Below are positions 35,925 through 45,089 of a stretch of 64,000 nt of DNA, in pieces. Numbering within the stretch: the first letter of the stretch is position 1; each line of letters starts with the position of its first letter. The stretch comes from an uncultured Erysipelotrichaceae bacterium. GTDB taxonomy: Bacteria; Bacillota_I; Bacilli_A; Erysipelotrichales; Erysipelotrichaceae. A model generated the notes under the pieces. That model ran no database searches. It saw only the letters and a list, made by a program, of their open reading frames with translations, and had not been told where the DNA came from. A program made the translations under genes and the position numbers. Location of the stretch: positions 1 through 64,000 of the forward strand of contig CACYNH010000006.1 in NCBI GenBank assembly GCA_902775735.1, given 5' to 3'.

Positions 35925-37034
35925 TTAGCGGATATAGCGGGCTCCTGTGATTTCCTCCTGCAGGAGTCTTTTTCTTTCGCTTTCCTCAAACGCCGAGGCA
36001 TAGATGAGGGTGGAGCGGTATTCCATCTCCCGCTGCCGCTCACTGATCTGCGTGAACTTTGAGGCAAAGGGGATTTCCTTTTTCTTCAGTTCTTTAAGAT
36101 ACGTGCGGCCGGTGTCATTGAACGCAAGCACGCGCAGGTCTGCTTTGCCAAGGGCTTTGACCTCTTCCTTTGTGACCTGACACATTGCCTGCAGGCATGT
36201 TCTTCTGATCCGTCCTGCCGTATAGCGGTGGGTGACGGCGGCTCTGAGAAACCCTTTCCATGTGTCTTCTTCAAGAGCGCATTTCTTCAGATGCACTTCA
36301 ATCCCTTCGGAAAACAGGAACATTTCATTCAGGCGCTTTCTGTCCGTTGTTAACAGCAGGGTGCGCAGATAGGGATAATAAGCGGGCCAGAAGGCAAGGG
36401 GACCTTCTTCAAGAGTGTCTGCCATCGGGGTTGCCTCATGCACATCCTCATGGTCAAGCAAAGCTTTGCGGATCGCCATCGCGCTGGCGTTAACACCCAT
36501 TTCCTCATCCAGATAGCCGCCGGTTCTCTGCACGATCAGAGGTTCAATGCATGTGCCTGCCATCGCTTTGAGATAGCAGACAGCCAGGATATCATTGGGC
36601 TCCATAGCGCTTGTTAAAAGACTGTAGGCTTTTGGAAACGACATGCCCGAGCTCATCGTTTCCCTTAAGTGATCCGGGTTGACCGGCGCTTCGGCAATAT
36701 CCATGAGATTTTCAAGATTGCCGCATTCCGAACCGAAACAGATCTGATTCACGCCGGCTCTGTTCAATAAAGAGACGCCGCCCGCCGCAAATCTTGAAGC
36801 GCTTTGCACCGCGTAAATATAAGGAAGTTCAATGACAAGATCCACGCCGTTTCTGACCGCCGCCTCAGCCCGCTTCCATTTATCAATGACCGCCGGCTCG
36901 CCGCGCTGCACAAAATTGCCTGACATGACCGCGATCAATACATCGCAGCCGCTGAGCTTTCTGGCCTGTTCAATATGATGGATGTGTCCGTTATGAAGCG
37001 GATTGTATTCCGCAATGATTCCGCAAACCTTCAT
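35925..37034 (-). CDS. tmcAL: tRNA(Met) cytidine acetate ligase
   Basis: 369 residues. It makes N4-acetylcytidine at the wobble base of elongator tRNA-Met from acetate and ATP. The nucleotidyltransferase motif GIIAEYNPLHNGHIHHI is at the N-terminus, with SGNFVQRGEPA and FGSECG after it, as in the YlbM family. The open frame runs up to 37268, but the conserved N-terminus begins at the ATG at 37034, where AAAGGA precedes it. Confidence 0.92.
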   Translation of the reverse strand: MKVCGIIAEYNPLHNGHIHHIEQARKLSGCDVLIAVMSGNFVQRGEPAVIDKWKRAEAAVRNGVDLVIELPYIYAVQSASRFAAGGVSLLNRAGVNQICFGSECGNLENLMDIAEAPVNPDHLRETMSSGMSFPKAYSLLTSAMEPNDILAVCYLKAMAGTCIEPLIVQRTGGYLDEEMGVNASAMAIRKALLDHEDVHEATPMADTLEEGPLAFWPAYYPYLRTLLLTTDRKRLNEMFLFSEGIEVHLKKCALEEDTWKGFLRAAVTHRYTAGRIRRTCLQAMCQVTKEEVKALGKADLRVLAFNDTGRTYLKELKKKEIPFASKFTQISERQREMEYRSTLIYASAFEESERKRLLQEEITGARYIR

Positions 37035-37103
37035 CTGTTTCCTTTCATCGTGACGATGAGATAATGATACAATATTTGCAAAGAGACAGGAGTACAAAAT
37101 CAT

Positions 37104-37997
37104 ATGAACAGAAATCTGGCTTACACGGTCTACCGCCCGGAAGGGGAAGTGAAGGCAGCTGTGTTTATTGTGCATGGAATGCAGGAACACCAAAGGCGCT
37201 ATAAAGGATTCGCGGAATATCTCAACACCCGCGGAATCGGCGTGGTCACCTATGACCTGCCAGGTCACGGCGAAACGTCAAAAGGGGAAACAAGAGGCTG
37301 GTTCGGCGATGAAAACGGCTGGCGGAACCTTGTCTCAAGCGTGACTGAAATCTGCCTGCTGACAAAGAAGGAATTCCCGGATGTGCCGGTGGTATGCTAT
37401 GGCCATTCGATGGGAACGATGCTGGCAAGAACATTCATCCAGCTTCATGATGCGATGATCGACGCTTTGATGCTGTCGGGGGCACCCAACTATAATCCCG
37501 GCGCCGCGCTTGGCCGCACCATCGCCAATCAGAGAATCCGTGCCAGAGGGCCCAGAGGCGAATCCACACTGCTGGCTTCGCTTGCGACCGGTTCCTTCAA
37601 TTCGGGAATCAAAAATCCCAGAACCCCGCTTGACTGGCTCAGCTACAATGAAGAAAACGTCGACCGTTACATTGCTGATGAGGACTGCGGCTTCCCGTTT
37701 AAAAACAGCGGCTACCGCGACCTGTTCGAAGGCATGATCCAGATGGCGGACGTCAAGGCGTTCAGACGTCTCAACAAGAACCTGCCGATTAAATTCTTCT
37801 CCGGCGAGGATGATCCCTGCACCGGCGGATCCAAAGGCATCTCCGACAGCATTGCCCGACTTTCCAGAGCCGGCTATATCGACATCACCTACAAGACCTA
37901 TCCGCACATGCGCCATGAGATCCTCCAGGAGAAGGATAAGGAAACAGTCTATAAGGATATGGCGGACTGGATCCTTGAAAAAACAGCGGTGAAATAA
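37104..37997 (+). CDS. Alpha/beta hydrolase (monoacylglycerol-lipase-like, Hydrolase_4)
   Basis: 297 residues, no signal peptide. Nucleophile elbow GHSMGT with Ser102, oxyanion region VHGMQEHQRRY, acid region FSGEDDPC, and a C-terminal His in YPHMRHEIL. This is the layout of the serine aminopeptidase S33 / monoglyceride lipase group, so a lysophospholipase or monoacylglycerol lipase role is likely. It is divergent from tmcAL across a 69-base gap. The upstream AGGAG is eight bases from the ATG. Confidence 0.85.
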   Translation: MNRNLAYTVYRPEGEVKAAVFIVHGMQEHQRRYKGFAEYLNTRGIGVVTYDLPGHGETSKGETRGWFGDENGWRNLVSSVTEICLLTKKEFPDVPVVCYGHSMGTMLARTFIQLHDAMIDALMLSGAPNYNPGAALGRTIANQRIRARGPRGESTLLASLATGSFNSGIKNPRTPLDWLSYNEENVDRYIADEDCGFPFKNSGYRDLFEGMIQMADVKAFRRLNKNLPIKFFSGEDDPCTGGSKGISDSIARLSRAGYIDITYKTYPHMRHEILQEKDKETVYKDMADWILEKTAVK

Positions 37998-38034
37998 GGC
38001 ATTTCCGATTTTTTCAGGTGAATGCGGTATTTCG

Positions 38035-38062
38035 TTGACTTTGAAAAACACTTTGCTATAAT
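38035..38062 (+). promoter_or_regulatory. Promoter of yceD-rpmF
   Basis: TTGACT, 16 bases, TATAAT with extended TG (TGCTATAAT). Confidence 0.75.
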
Positions 38063-38092
38063 TTATAAGCGTTAACGAGCGAGGAGACTGTC

Positions 38093-38599
38093 GTGAAGTG
38101 GACAAGATCAGAACTGCTGCGTCAATCGCAGAAGGTTACATTCGATGAAGATGTGAATATCGATGCTTCAGCGTTTGAAGGCAACAGCCGGATTAACTCC
38201 GTGAAAGACGTCCGCGTCGACGGCAGCGGCTGGCTGGATGATGAAGCCGACTGCTTCTATGCCGAGATCCACGTGACCGGAATTATGCTGTGTCCGGACG
38301 CGATCACCGGCGAAGAGATTGAAGTGCCGTTTGAGACAGACAGTGATGAAGTCTATGTCTTCGAAGATACCGATGAAGACGGTGCGCGCATCGTTAAGGA
38401 CGAAGTCATCGAGCTTCTTCCGGCAGTGATAGATGATATCCTGCTGGAGGTTCCGCTTCAGGTGACGGAAGCGGCCGAAGGGGAATATCCCGAAGGAGAC
38501 GGCTGGAAGATTTACAGCGAAGCTGAGTACCAGGAACTCCAGAAGGAAAAGATCGACCCGCGGCTGGAAATTCTGAAGAAATTCGATAGTGAACGGTAG
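38093..38599 (+). CDS. yceD: YceD/DUF177 family protein
   Basis: 168 residues. DUF177 proteins sit before rpmF in most bacteria and are linked to 23S rRNA or large-subunit assembly. The family cysteine region is reduced here to a single LCPDAITGE. The start is GTG with GAGGAG seven bases before it. There are 12 bases to rpmF, so they form one transcript. Confidence 0.88.
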   Translation: MKWTRSELLRQSQKVTFDEDVNIDASAFEGNSRINSVKDVRVDGSGWLDDEADCFYAEIHVTGIMLCPDAITGEEIEVPFETDSDEVYVFEDTDEDGARIVKDEVIELLPAVIDDILLEVPLQVTEAAEGEYPEGDGWKIYSEAEYQELQKEKIDPRLEILKKFDSER

Positions 38600-38611
38600 G
38601 AGGTGCAAGAC

Positions 38612-38782
38612 ATGGCTGTACAGCAGAGAAGAAATTCCAAGACAAGAAGAGATAAGAGAAGAACTCATTATAAGCTGGTAGCTCCGACACTGGTAAAGTG
38701 CCCGAACTGCGGTGCGATGAAGAAGCCTCATCACGCTTGTCCGGAATGCGGCAACGTTGGTCCTGCAAAGGGAACAAACTGA
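38612..38782 (+). CDS. rpmF: 50S ribosomal protein L32
   Basis: 56 residues, below the size of many gene callers: MAVQQRRNSKTRRDKRRTH followed by a zinc ribbon with CPNC and CPEC, so this is the four-cysteine, zinc-binding paralogue type. GTAGGAGGTG precedes the ATG. Partner gene yceD is directly upstream. Confidence 0.97.
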   Translation: MAVQQRRNSKTRRDKRRTHYKLVAPTLVKCPNCGAMKKPHHACPECGNVGPAKGTN

Positions 38783-38804
38783 GCTGACTGAAACATCAGA
38801 AAAG

Positions 38805-38838
38805 AAAGAGAAGATCGAAATGGTCTTCTCTTTTTTTG
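38805..38838 (+). terminator. Terminator after rpmF
   Basis: AGAGAAGATC, GAAAT loop, GGTCTTCTCT, then seven Ts. The convergent LysR gene ends two bases further on. Confidence 0.85.
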
Positions 38839-38839
38839 T

Positions 38840-39787
38840 CTATTCATCTTCTCTGTAATATGCCGTGAAGGTATCGGCGAACGCCTTCATCGCGTGCGAG
38901 ATATACCGCCTTTCCGACATGATCAGATCAAAGTTCCTGTCAAACAGCGGGGAGCCAATCCGGAAAAACCACACCGATTCGCTTCCTTTCGTGACAAGAC
39001 GGTCACTGATGAACGTTGCCGCGAGCCCTTCGCAGGCCAGATGCCAGGCGGTGGCCAGCTGGCTGATCGTCATCACAACCTGCGGTTCCATCTTTTCTCT
39101 TTCAAACAATTTCATGCAGCGGTCATAAAGATTGTTGCCGCGGCTTAAAAGAATGAACGGAAGAGAGCTGAACAGCGAAACCGGCAGGGCTTCCGTCTCT
39201 TTTTCAAGATGCTTTCCGGCAAGCACATCAAGATTGGTGAGTGCCGCTTTTTTTATTCGCTCATCCAGCGGAAATGACTTCGGCATGCATAACAGCACCG
39301 TGTCCCTGAAGCAGGGGATGCGGATATAGGGATCCTTCGCGCTCAAGCCGCTCAGGAATGTCAGATCAATCCGGTTTTCCTTTAACAGCGCCGGCAGTTC
39401 ATAGCTGCCCGCCTCGCTCAGTTCCAGCTGAATGCCGGGATAAGCGGCATGAAAGGCGGTAATGACCGGCGGCAGGATATAAGAATTGAAATAGTTCGTT
39501 CCGCCGATATGAACCGTGCCCGTCAAAAGGCCCGAAAGGTCGCTGACCTGCCGGTTCAGTTCGTTTTCCAGATCGCGGATTTCATAATACTTCCGGATGT
39601 AGAGCTCTCCCGCCTGCGTCAGGGTCAGCGAACGGGCCGAACGGTCGAAGATCTGGGCGCCGAGCGCCTCCTCCGCGCGTCTGACCGCAAGGCTCAGTGC
39701 GGGCTGTGTGATGTACAGCTGTCTGGCCGCTTCCGAGAAGCTTTTGCACTTATAAACCGTGTATACATATTTCATTTCCAGGTCCAT
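38840..39787 (-). CDS. LysR-family transcription regulator
   Basis: 315 residues. Winged helix at the N-terminus (FSEAARQLYITQPALSLAVRRAEEALGAQIFDR), then the periplasmic-binding-protein-like effector domain (about 90-300). Being divergent from the altronate-dehydratase operon, it most likely controls it and senses one of its metabolites. ATG 39787 is chosen because GAGG is five bases before it; GTG 39793 would place that site inside the gene. Confidence 0.92.
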   Translation of the reverse strand: MDLEMKYVYTVYKCKSFSEAARQLYITQPALSLAVRRAEEALGAQIFDRSARSLTLTQAGELYIRKYYEIRDLENELNRQVSDLSGLLTGTVHIGGTNYFNSYILPPVITAFHAAYPGIQLELSEAGSYELPALLKENRIDLTFLSGLSAKDPYIRIPCFRDTVLLCMPKSFPLDERIKKAALTNLDVLAGKHLEKETEALPVSLFSSLPFILLSRGNNLYDRCMKLFEREKMEPQVVMTISQLATAWHLACEGLAATFISDRLVTKGSESVWFFRIGSPLFDRNFDLIMSERRYISHAMKAFADTFTAYYREDE

Positions 39788-39817
39788 AGCCACCTCATAA
39801 ATAATATTAATAGTTTC

Positions 39818-39832
39818 ATTTATTTTATAAAT
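39818..39832. promoter_or_regulatory. Candidate LysR box
   Basis: ATTTAT-TTT-ATAAAT, a palindrome with the T-N11-A form, in the AT-rich spacer between the LysR gene and its divergent operon. In such AT-rich DNA, chance is not excluded. Confidence 0.35.
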
Positions 39833-39875
39833 TTCATTTTAATATCAGCCTCTGCTATTTTCAAAGTGTAAAGAG

Positions 39876-39897
39876 AAAGATTTCCGTAAAAATCTTT
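39876..39897 (+). promoter_or_regulatory. Leader hairpin before the altronate dehydratase gene
   Basis: AAAGATTT, CCGTAA, AAATCTTT: a perfect 8-bp stem ending six bases before the GAGGAGG ribosome binding site. No T-run, so it may protect the transcript or affect translation. Confidence 0.4.
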
Positions 39898-39912
39898 GGA
39901 AGAGGAGGACAT

Positions 39913-41424
39913 ATGCGGATCAATGCGCTGATGATGGACATCACCGATAATGTCGTGACAACCATCACCGAAATCCACAAAGGCGAACAGATTATCTTCA
40001 GAAAAGGGGATGAGCTGGTCAGCCTGGAAGCGGCAGAAGAGATTCCTTACTGCCACAAAGCGGCTGTACGGCCGATCGCAAAAGGGGAGGCGGTCATCAA
40101 GTATGGCGAAAGCCTTGGCGAAACATCGGAAGAAATCCCTCAGGGCGGATGGGTTGCCCACCACAACCTGTTCAGTGTGCCCAGGGATTACGACAGCGAA
40201 CTGGCTGACGAAAACTTCGTCATGTGCGCAAAGCAGTCGGCCGGCGACCCTGAGAAAAAACCGTTTCAGTTCTGGGGCTACCGCCGGAAAGAAGGAAGAC
40301 CGGGCATCCGGAACCATATCCTGATCCTGCCGACATGCGCCTGCGGTTCGGAAAGCTGCAGAATCGTCGCGTCCCAGGTCAGAGGGGCGGTCAACATCAT
40401 TTTCAACACCGGCTGCTCGGACGTTCAGGCCAACACCGACATGAGCCAGAAGGTGCTCACCGGCTTTGCCTGCAATCCCAACGTCTACGGCGTCGTGATC
40501 ATCGGCCTGGGCTGTGAGACGGTCGGCCATGAACAGCTGAAGAAGAAAATTCAGGCGATGACATCCAAGCCGGTTGTCTCCTTCGGCATCCAGGATGAGG
40601 GCGGCACCCTCAAAACAATTGAAAAAGCAGTCCGCGCGGCCAGGGACATGGCGATGGAAGCGGGCATGCAGCAGAAGGAGCTGTTCGATGTGTCCGAGCT
40701 GTTCATCGGCATCGAATGCGGCGGCTCCGACGCGACAAGCGGCATCGCTTCCAATCCTTCCGTCGGTGAAATGAGCGATATCCTGGTTGACCTTGGGGCG
40801 ACCGTGATGATCAGCGAATCCATCGAATGGATCGGCGGCGAGCATGTGCTGGCAAAAAGAGCGGCGAACAGGGAAATCCATGATCAGATCATTGAAGTCT
40901 GCCGCGCCTATGAGGAACATCTCAAAGCGGCAGGCCAGGACTGCCGGGCCGGCCAGCCCACTCCCGGCAACAAGGCAGGCGGTCTGTCCACCCTTGATGA
41001 AAAGAGCCTCGGCTGCATCCGCAAAGGCGGCACCAGACCGGTTAACGAAGTTCTTGAACAGGCGGCCCGTCCGACAAAGAAGGGCGCCATCGTCATGGAC
41101 ACAGCCGGCTATGACATCTCTTCAGTGACTTCCATGGTGGCTTCCGGCTGCCAGGCGGTAGTCTTTACAACCGGCAGGGGAACCCCGACCGGCAACGCCA
41201 TCGCTCCGGTGCTCAAAGTCACAGCCAACGAAAGAACCTACCGGAAAATGGAAGACAACATGGACGTCGATCTCAGCGCGGTTGTGCGCGGCGAGAAAAC
41301 CTACATGGAAATGGGCTCTCAGCTTGTCGATACCGTTGAACAGATCGCAAACGGAAGAATGACCAAAGCGGAAGCGTTCGGCTTCAGCGACATCGCCGTC
41401 GACCATGTCTGCCGCTATGTATAA
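39913..41424 (+). CDS. Altronate dehydratase / UxaA-family hydrolyase
   Basis: 503 residues, full-length with an N-terminal SAF-like part (about 1-90) fused to the catalytic UxaA domain: GYRRKEGRPGIRNHILILPTCACGSE, NTGCSDVQANT, GLGCETVGHEQ, GIECGGSDATSGIASNPS, and MDTAGYDISSVTSMVASG. The family removes water from altronate, galactarate or related sugar acids, using iron or manganese. Which sugar acid is used cannot be told. It is the first gene of an operon with an esterase and an SLC13 transporter. Confidence 0.88.
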   Translation: MRINALMMDITDNVVTTITEIHKGEQIIFRKGDELVSLEAAEEIPYCHKAAVRPIAKGEAVIKYGESLGETSEEIPQGGWVAHHNLFSVPRDYDSELADENFVMCAKQSAGDPEKKPFQFWGYRRKEGRPGIRNHILILPTCACGSESCRIVASQVRGAVNIIFNTGCSDVQANTDMSQKVLTGFACNPNVYGVVIIGLGCETVGHEQLKKKIQAMTSKPVVSFGIQDEGGTLKTIEKAVRAARDMAMEAGMQQKELFDVSELFIGIECGGSDATSGIASNPSVGEMSDILVDLGATVMISESIEWIGGEHVLAKRAANREIHDQIIEVCRAYEEHLKAAGQDCRAGQPTPGNKAGGLSTLDEKSLGCIRKGGTRPVNEVLEQAARPTKKGAIVMDTAGYDISSVTSMVASGCQAVVFTTGRGTPTGNAIAPVLKVTANERTYRKMEDNMDVDLSAVVRGEKTYMEMGSQLVDTVEQIANGRMTKAEAFGFSDIAVDHVCRYV

Positions 41425-41448
41425 AAAGTGAAGAGTGAGGAAGAGAAA

Positions 41449-43173
41449 ATGATGGAACTCAGACAGCTGCCGCAGAACGCGGGTGATCTTGAAATCGACT
41501 TCAGAAATCCCAACCGTGCTTTGATTGCCGGTCTCTATGAAGAAACACTGACCGTAAACGGAACCGTAAGACACTTCTATACTTATATCCCTGAAAATAC
41601 AGAATACTGCAGCCCGTGCCTGGTATGCGCCATGCCTTCAGGAAAGAATCCTCTGGAATGGATTGAAGAATCCGGCATGAAGGAATTCGCTGAGGAAAAC
41701 AGCCTGTTCCTCCATACCGCAGTCCCGGCGGAAGGCGGCTGGAAGAATGACGGCAGCGACGCCGACTATCTCAACGGCGTCTATGTGAAGATCCAGGCCC
41801 GCGACTGGTATATCACGATGCAGGACAACATTTATCTCTGCGCGTTCGGCGACGCTTCCTTTGCGGCCCATCAGGCGGCCAGAAGAATGGCGAGCGAATG
41901 GAGCGGCCTGATGACCTTTGGCGATCTTTCCGCTGATCTGAAGAATGAAAAGAACATCGTCAGGGGCGAAGAGGACCAGGGACAGGTCGAGCTCAAGATC
42001 CAGGGCTCCGCGGCCCAGCTGCCGGTCTGGATGCTTGTCAGCAATCTTGAAGGAAACAATCTCTCTGCCGCTGAATACTGGAAAGAACAGAACCATGTTC
42101 TTGATGAACCTTACAGCGGACACGGCTGCGATTATATCTGGGTGCCTTCACCCGTCAGATACACAAATGAAATCAACGAGGAAAAGATTTCACAGGTCAG
42201 GGTGGCGCTCGGCGGAACCTTCACCGCGGAAAAGCTCGAAAACGCCTGGGGTTACATCTCTTTGGCAAGAAGACACCGCGGCCAGGGCGGCAAGTGCCTG
42301 CGCTATTACAAAGATCCCATCGCATCCGGCGCTGTGAAAAAGACCATGGATGTCGACGGCATGACAAGAACCTGGTTCGAATATGTTCCTTCCTCCTGCA
42401 CGGAAGGTCAGAAATATCCGCTGGTTGTGTGCATGCACGGACGCGGCGGCAGCGCGGAAACATTCTTCGATCTTTCCGGCATGTCTGTTGTGGCGCAGGA
42501 GAGAAAATTCATCGCCGTCTTCCCCCAGGCAGGCATTCACCAGCAGAAAAAGAACGGTCTGCGCAATGTCCTGTTATGGTGTGGGGAATACAAAGGCGAA
42601 CCGGTCGATGATGTGAAGTTCATCCGGGAAATGGTGGCGGACATTGAAAAGCGCCTGCCTGTCGATCACACCCGCATCTATGCCTGCGGCCAGAGCAGCG
42701 GCGGCATGATGAGCGACCTGCTCGGCTATACGGCTGCCGATCTCTTTGCGGCAGTGGCGCCCTGGAGCGCTCTGCGCTCCCCCAGCCGCATGTACGCGGA
42801 TTTCCCGCAGAGTGAACATTGCGCCCCGACCATGTGGATCTATGGCGACAAAGATTTCCTGTGTGCCGCAAAGGGCGAAGATCCCGAACTGCCGTTCGCG
42901 CTGGACGGGGAGCTGCGTCAGACCCTGGCGGAAAAACTGGATCACTTCCATCTTGATATCCGCTCCCAGATGCATCACGAAACCTTCCCCATCACATGGT
43001 GCACATTCGCGGACAGCGAAGGCACTCCGCTTGTTGTGATCGGACGGGTTGCCGACATGATTCACGCCAACTATCCGGAACTCAGCTGGATCAGCTACGA
43101 TCAGTTCTTAAGCCGTTACACAAAGGATGAAAACGGTCAGTTATACTACTGCGGCAGAAAAGTCAGCCGCTGA
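41449..43173 (+). CDS. Two-domain CE1/PHB-depolymerase-like esterase
   Basis: 574 residues in two alpha/beta-hydrolase-like halves, no signal peptide. The C-terminal half is complete: VVCMHGRGGS (oxyanion), CGQSSGGM with nucleophile Ser416, IYGDKDFL (acid) and IHANYPELSW (His). The N-terminal half has the same order of parts (LVCAMPSGKNP, AFGDASFAAH), but Ala136 stands where the nucleophile belongs, so it is probably non-catalytic. Similar enzymes cleave feruloyl, acetyl or hydroxy-acid esters. ATG 41449 follows GAGG by eight bases; an ATG three bases later is equally possible. In the operon it may release the acid used by the dehydratase. Confidence 0.8.
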   Translation: MMELRQLPQNAGDLEIDFRNPNRALIAGLYEETLTVNGTVRHFYTYIPENTEYCSPCLVCAMPSGKNPLEWIEESGMKEFAEENSLFLHTAVPAEGGWKNDGSDADYLNGVYVKIQARDWYITMQDNIYLCAFGDASFAAHQAARRMASEWSGLMTFGDLSADLKNEKNIVRGEEDQGQVELKIQGSAAQLPVWMLVSNLEGNNLSAAEYWKEQNHVLDEPYSGHGCDYIWVPSPVRYTNEINEEKISQVRVALGGTFTAEKLENAWGYISLARRHRGQGGKCLRYYKDPIASGAVKKTMDVDGMTRTWFEYVPSSCTEGQKYPLVVCMHGRGGSAETFFDLSGMSVVAQERKFIAVFPQAGIHQQKKNGLRNVLLWCGEYKGEPVDDVKFIREMVADIEKRLPVDHTRIYACGQSSGGMMSDLLGYTAADLFAAVAPWSALRSPSRMYADFPQSEHCAPTMWIYGDKDFLCAAKGEDPELPFALDGELRQTLAEKLDHFHLDIRSQMHHETFPITWCTFADSEGTPLVVIGRVADMIHANYPELSWISYDQFLSRYTKDENGQLYYCGRKVSR

Positions 43174-43193
43174 AGAAAGGAAATAGGGATAAT

Positions 43194-44519
43194 ATGAATA
43201 CACAGCTCATCATCTGTCTTGCCATCTGTGTTCTTGTCATCGCCGGCTATGTCTGGAACAAGCTGTCGGTCGGCACAGTCGGCTGCCTCGGCATCGTTCT
43301 CTTCCTGATCACCGGCTGCATCGCTCCCAAGGATGTTCTCGGCAACATCGGCAACGCCAACCTGATCATGATCTCCTCCATGTTCATTATTTCCGAAGGC
43401 TTCAAGCGCACCCAGGCGATCCGCCTTGTCGCTGATACGGTCCGCAGAATTTCCAAAGGCTCAATGACGATGGTCATGCTGGGCTTCACCCTGGCTTCCG
43501 TCATCGCCGCCACATTCACCGGCAGCGCCGTCGCCGCTTTCTGTATCGTCGCTCCGATCGTCACCGCGACATGCGAGGAAATGAACATCTCCGTCTCCAG
43601 AACAATCTTCAGCGTCGGTCTTGTCTGCATCGCCGCCTGCGGAATCATCCCGGTCGGCGGATCGCTGAGCATGCTGGCGGAGCTGAACGGCTATATCGCC
43701 GCCAACGAATATGAACAGTTCACTCTCGGCGTCATGGATCTCTTCAAGAGCCGCGGTCTCTCGCTGGTTGCTCTGATCATCTTCTCAACATTCATCGGCT
43801 GGCGCTTCTCCCCTGAAAAACCGGTCGTTGCGACAACCGGCTCCGAAGATCTTTCCAAACGTGTCGCAAAACACGAAAAGCTCACAAAGGGCAGGGAAAA
43901 CACAGCCATCGCCGTCTTCTGCCTCGTCACACTGCTGCTGGTCTTCAACACCCAGCTCAATGAGCTTCTGACCAAAACCGGCGTCCAGCCGCTTGTCTCC
44001 TGGGAAATCGCCTTCATCGGCGCTGTCATTCTGGTCGCGACAGGCGTCTTAAGTTCAAAAGAAGCCTGCGGCTCCATCCCGATCGATCTCTGTCTGATGG
44101 TTGTCGGCGGCTTATGCATGGGCACAGCCCTGGCCAATACCGGGGCGGGCGATCTCATCGGCAATGCCATCGCGGGTGTCGCCGGAAAACTCGGCAACGC
44201 CTATCTCATCGGCGCCGTCTTCTATCTGATCCCGTTCTTCCTGACCCAGATCATGCAGAACAGAACCGTCATGGCTGTCTTCGCGCCGATCGCCATCCTT
44301 GCCTGCAAGAGCATGGGCGTCGACTGCACAGGTCCACTCATGCTGGTGGCAAGCGCCTGCTGCACAGCCTTCATGACGCCGATGGCAACTCCGACCGTAC
44401 CGCTTGTCATGGGAATCGGCGGCTATGACCTGAGCTCCAACATCAGACAGTCACTGCTTCCGGCCCTGATTCTTTCGGTCGCCAACATCCTGTGGATCAT
44501 GACGGTTTACCCGCTCTGA
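43194..44519 (+). CDS. SLC13/DASS-family carboxylate transporter
   Basis: 441 residues with about eleven or twelve membrane segments in two inverted halves. The first binding hairpin contains ATFTGSAVAAF and the second AFMTPMATPTVPLVMG, in the position of the SNT/TP substrate and sodium motifs of the family. A cytoplasmic loop of charged residues lies at about 205-240. It would import a carboxylate with sodium or exchange it. The operon context points to a sugar acid or hydroxy-acid ester rather than succinate. Confidence 0.85.
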   Translation: MNTQLIICLAICVLVIAGYVWNKLSVGTVGCLGIVLFLITGCIAPKDVLGNIGNANLIMISSMFIISEGFKRTQAIRLVADTVRRISKGSMTMVMLGFTLASVIAATFTGSAVAAFCIVAPIVTATCEEMNISVSRTIFSVGLVCIAACGIIPVGGSLSMLAELNGYIAANEYEQFTLGVMDLFKSRGLSLVALIIFSTFIGWRFSPEKPVVATTGSEDLSKRVAKHEKLTKGRENTAIAVFCLVTLLLVFNTQLNELLTKTGVQPLVSWEIAFIGAVILVATGVLSSKEACGSIPIDLCLMVVGGLCMGTALANTGAGDLIGNAIAGVAGKLGNAYLIGAVFYLIPFFLTQIMQNRTVMAVFAPIAILACKSMGVDCTGPLMLVASACCTAFMTPMATPTVPLVMGIGGYDLSSNIRQSLLPALILSVANILWIMTVYPL

Positions 44520-44547
44520 ATGTGCTGAAAATCACAATGTAAAAAAC

Positions 44548-44580
44548 AGAGAAGATCAGTATAATCTGGTCTTCTTTTTT
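44548..44580 (+). terminator. Terminator of the sugar-acid operon
   Basis: AGAAGATCAG, TATAAT loop, CTGGTCTTCT, then Ts. Confidence 0.85.
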
Positions 44581-44601
44581 ACTGTTTCGCACTAAAAAAA
44601 C

Positions 44602-44629
44602 TTGATATATGGCACTCTGGTGGTAAAAT
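44602..44629 (+). promoter_or_regulatory. Promoter of the mraZ operon
   Basis: TTGATA, 16 bases, TAAAAT. The -10 overlaps the first MraZ box. Confidence 0.65.
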
Positions 44630-44655
44630 TGTGGTAGAAAGTGGGGAATAGTGGG
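44620..44655 (+). promoter_or_regulatory. MraZ operator: four GTGG repeats
   Basis: GTGGT at 44620 and 44631, GTGGG at 44641 and 44651, spaced 10-11 bp, on one face of the helix. MraZ binds such repeats in other bacteria and represses its own operon. The last repeat (GTGGGG) also serves as the only ribosome binding site of mraZ, four bases from the ATG. Confidence 0.8.
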
Positions 44656-44660
44656 GACTC

Positions 44661-45089
44661 ATGATACTTACAGGACAGTTCAGGCACAACCTGGACTCAA
44701 AAAACAGACTGATTATTCCTGTTAAGTTCCGTGAACCACTGGGTGAAGTGTTTATGATCACACAGGGCCTCGACGGCTGCCTGGCTGCCTATACGATGGA
44801 AAAGTATGAGGCAATGATCGCAAAGCTCACAACGATTCCTTCGACAAAGAAGGAAGCACGTATGTATCTGCGCGCACTCACCGCCAACGCGAATGAATGC
44901 ACCCTGGACAGCCAGGGGAGAGTTCAGCTGCCCCAGTTTCTCATGACACATTTCAAAAAGAGCTGTGTCATTGTCGGCGTCGCCGACCATATCGAGATCT
45001 GGCCGGAAGAGCAATGGAATTCCTACAGCGATCTCGCGTCCGAGTCGCTGGAAACTGTTGCTGAAACACTGACGGAGTTTATCGCATGA
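44661..45089 (+). CDS. mraZ: Transcriptional regulator MraZ
   Basis: 142 residues, two SpoVT/AbrB-like halves each with the DxxxR motif (NLDSKNRLIIPVKFR and TLDSQGRVQLPQFL). It represses the division and cell-wall cluster by binding the GTGG repeats just upstream. Its stop overlaps the rsmH start (ATGA). Confidence 0.96.
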   Translation: MILTGQFRHNLDSKNRLIIPVKFREPLGEVFMITQGLDGCLAAYTMEKYEAMIAKLTTIPSTKKEARMYLRALTANANECTLDSQGRVQLPQFLMTHFKKSCVIVGVADHIEIWPEEQWNSYSDLASESLETVAETLTEFIA

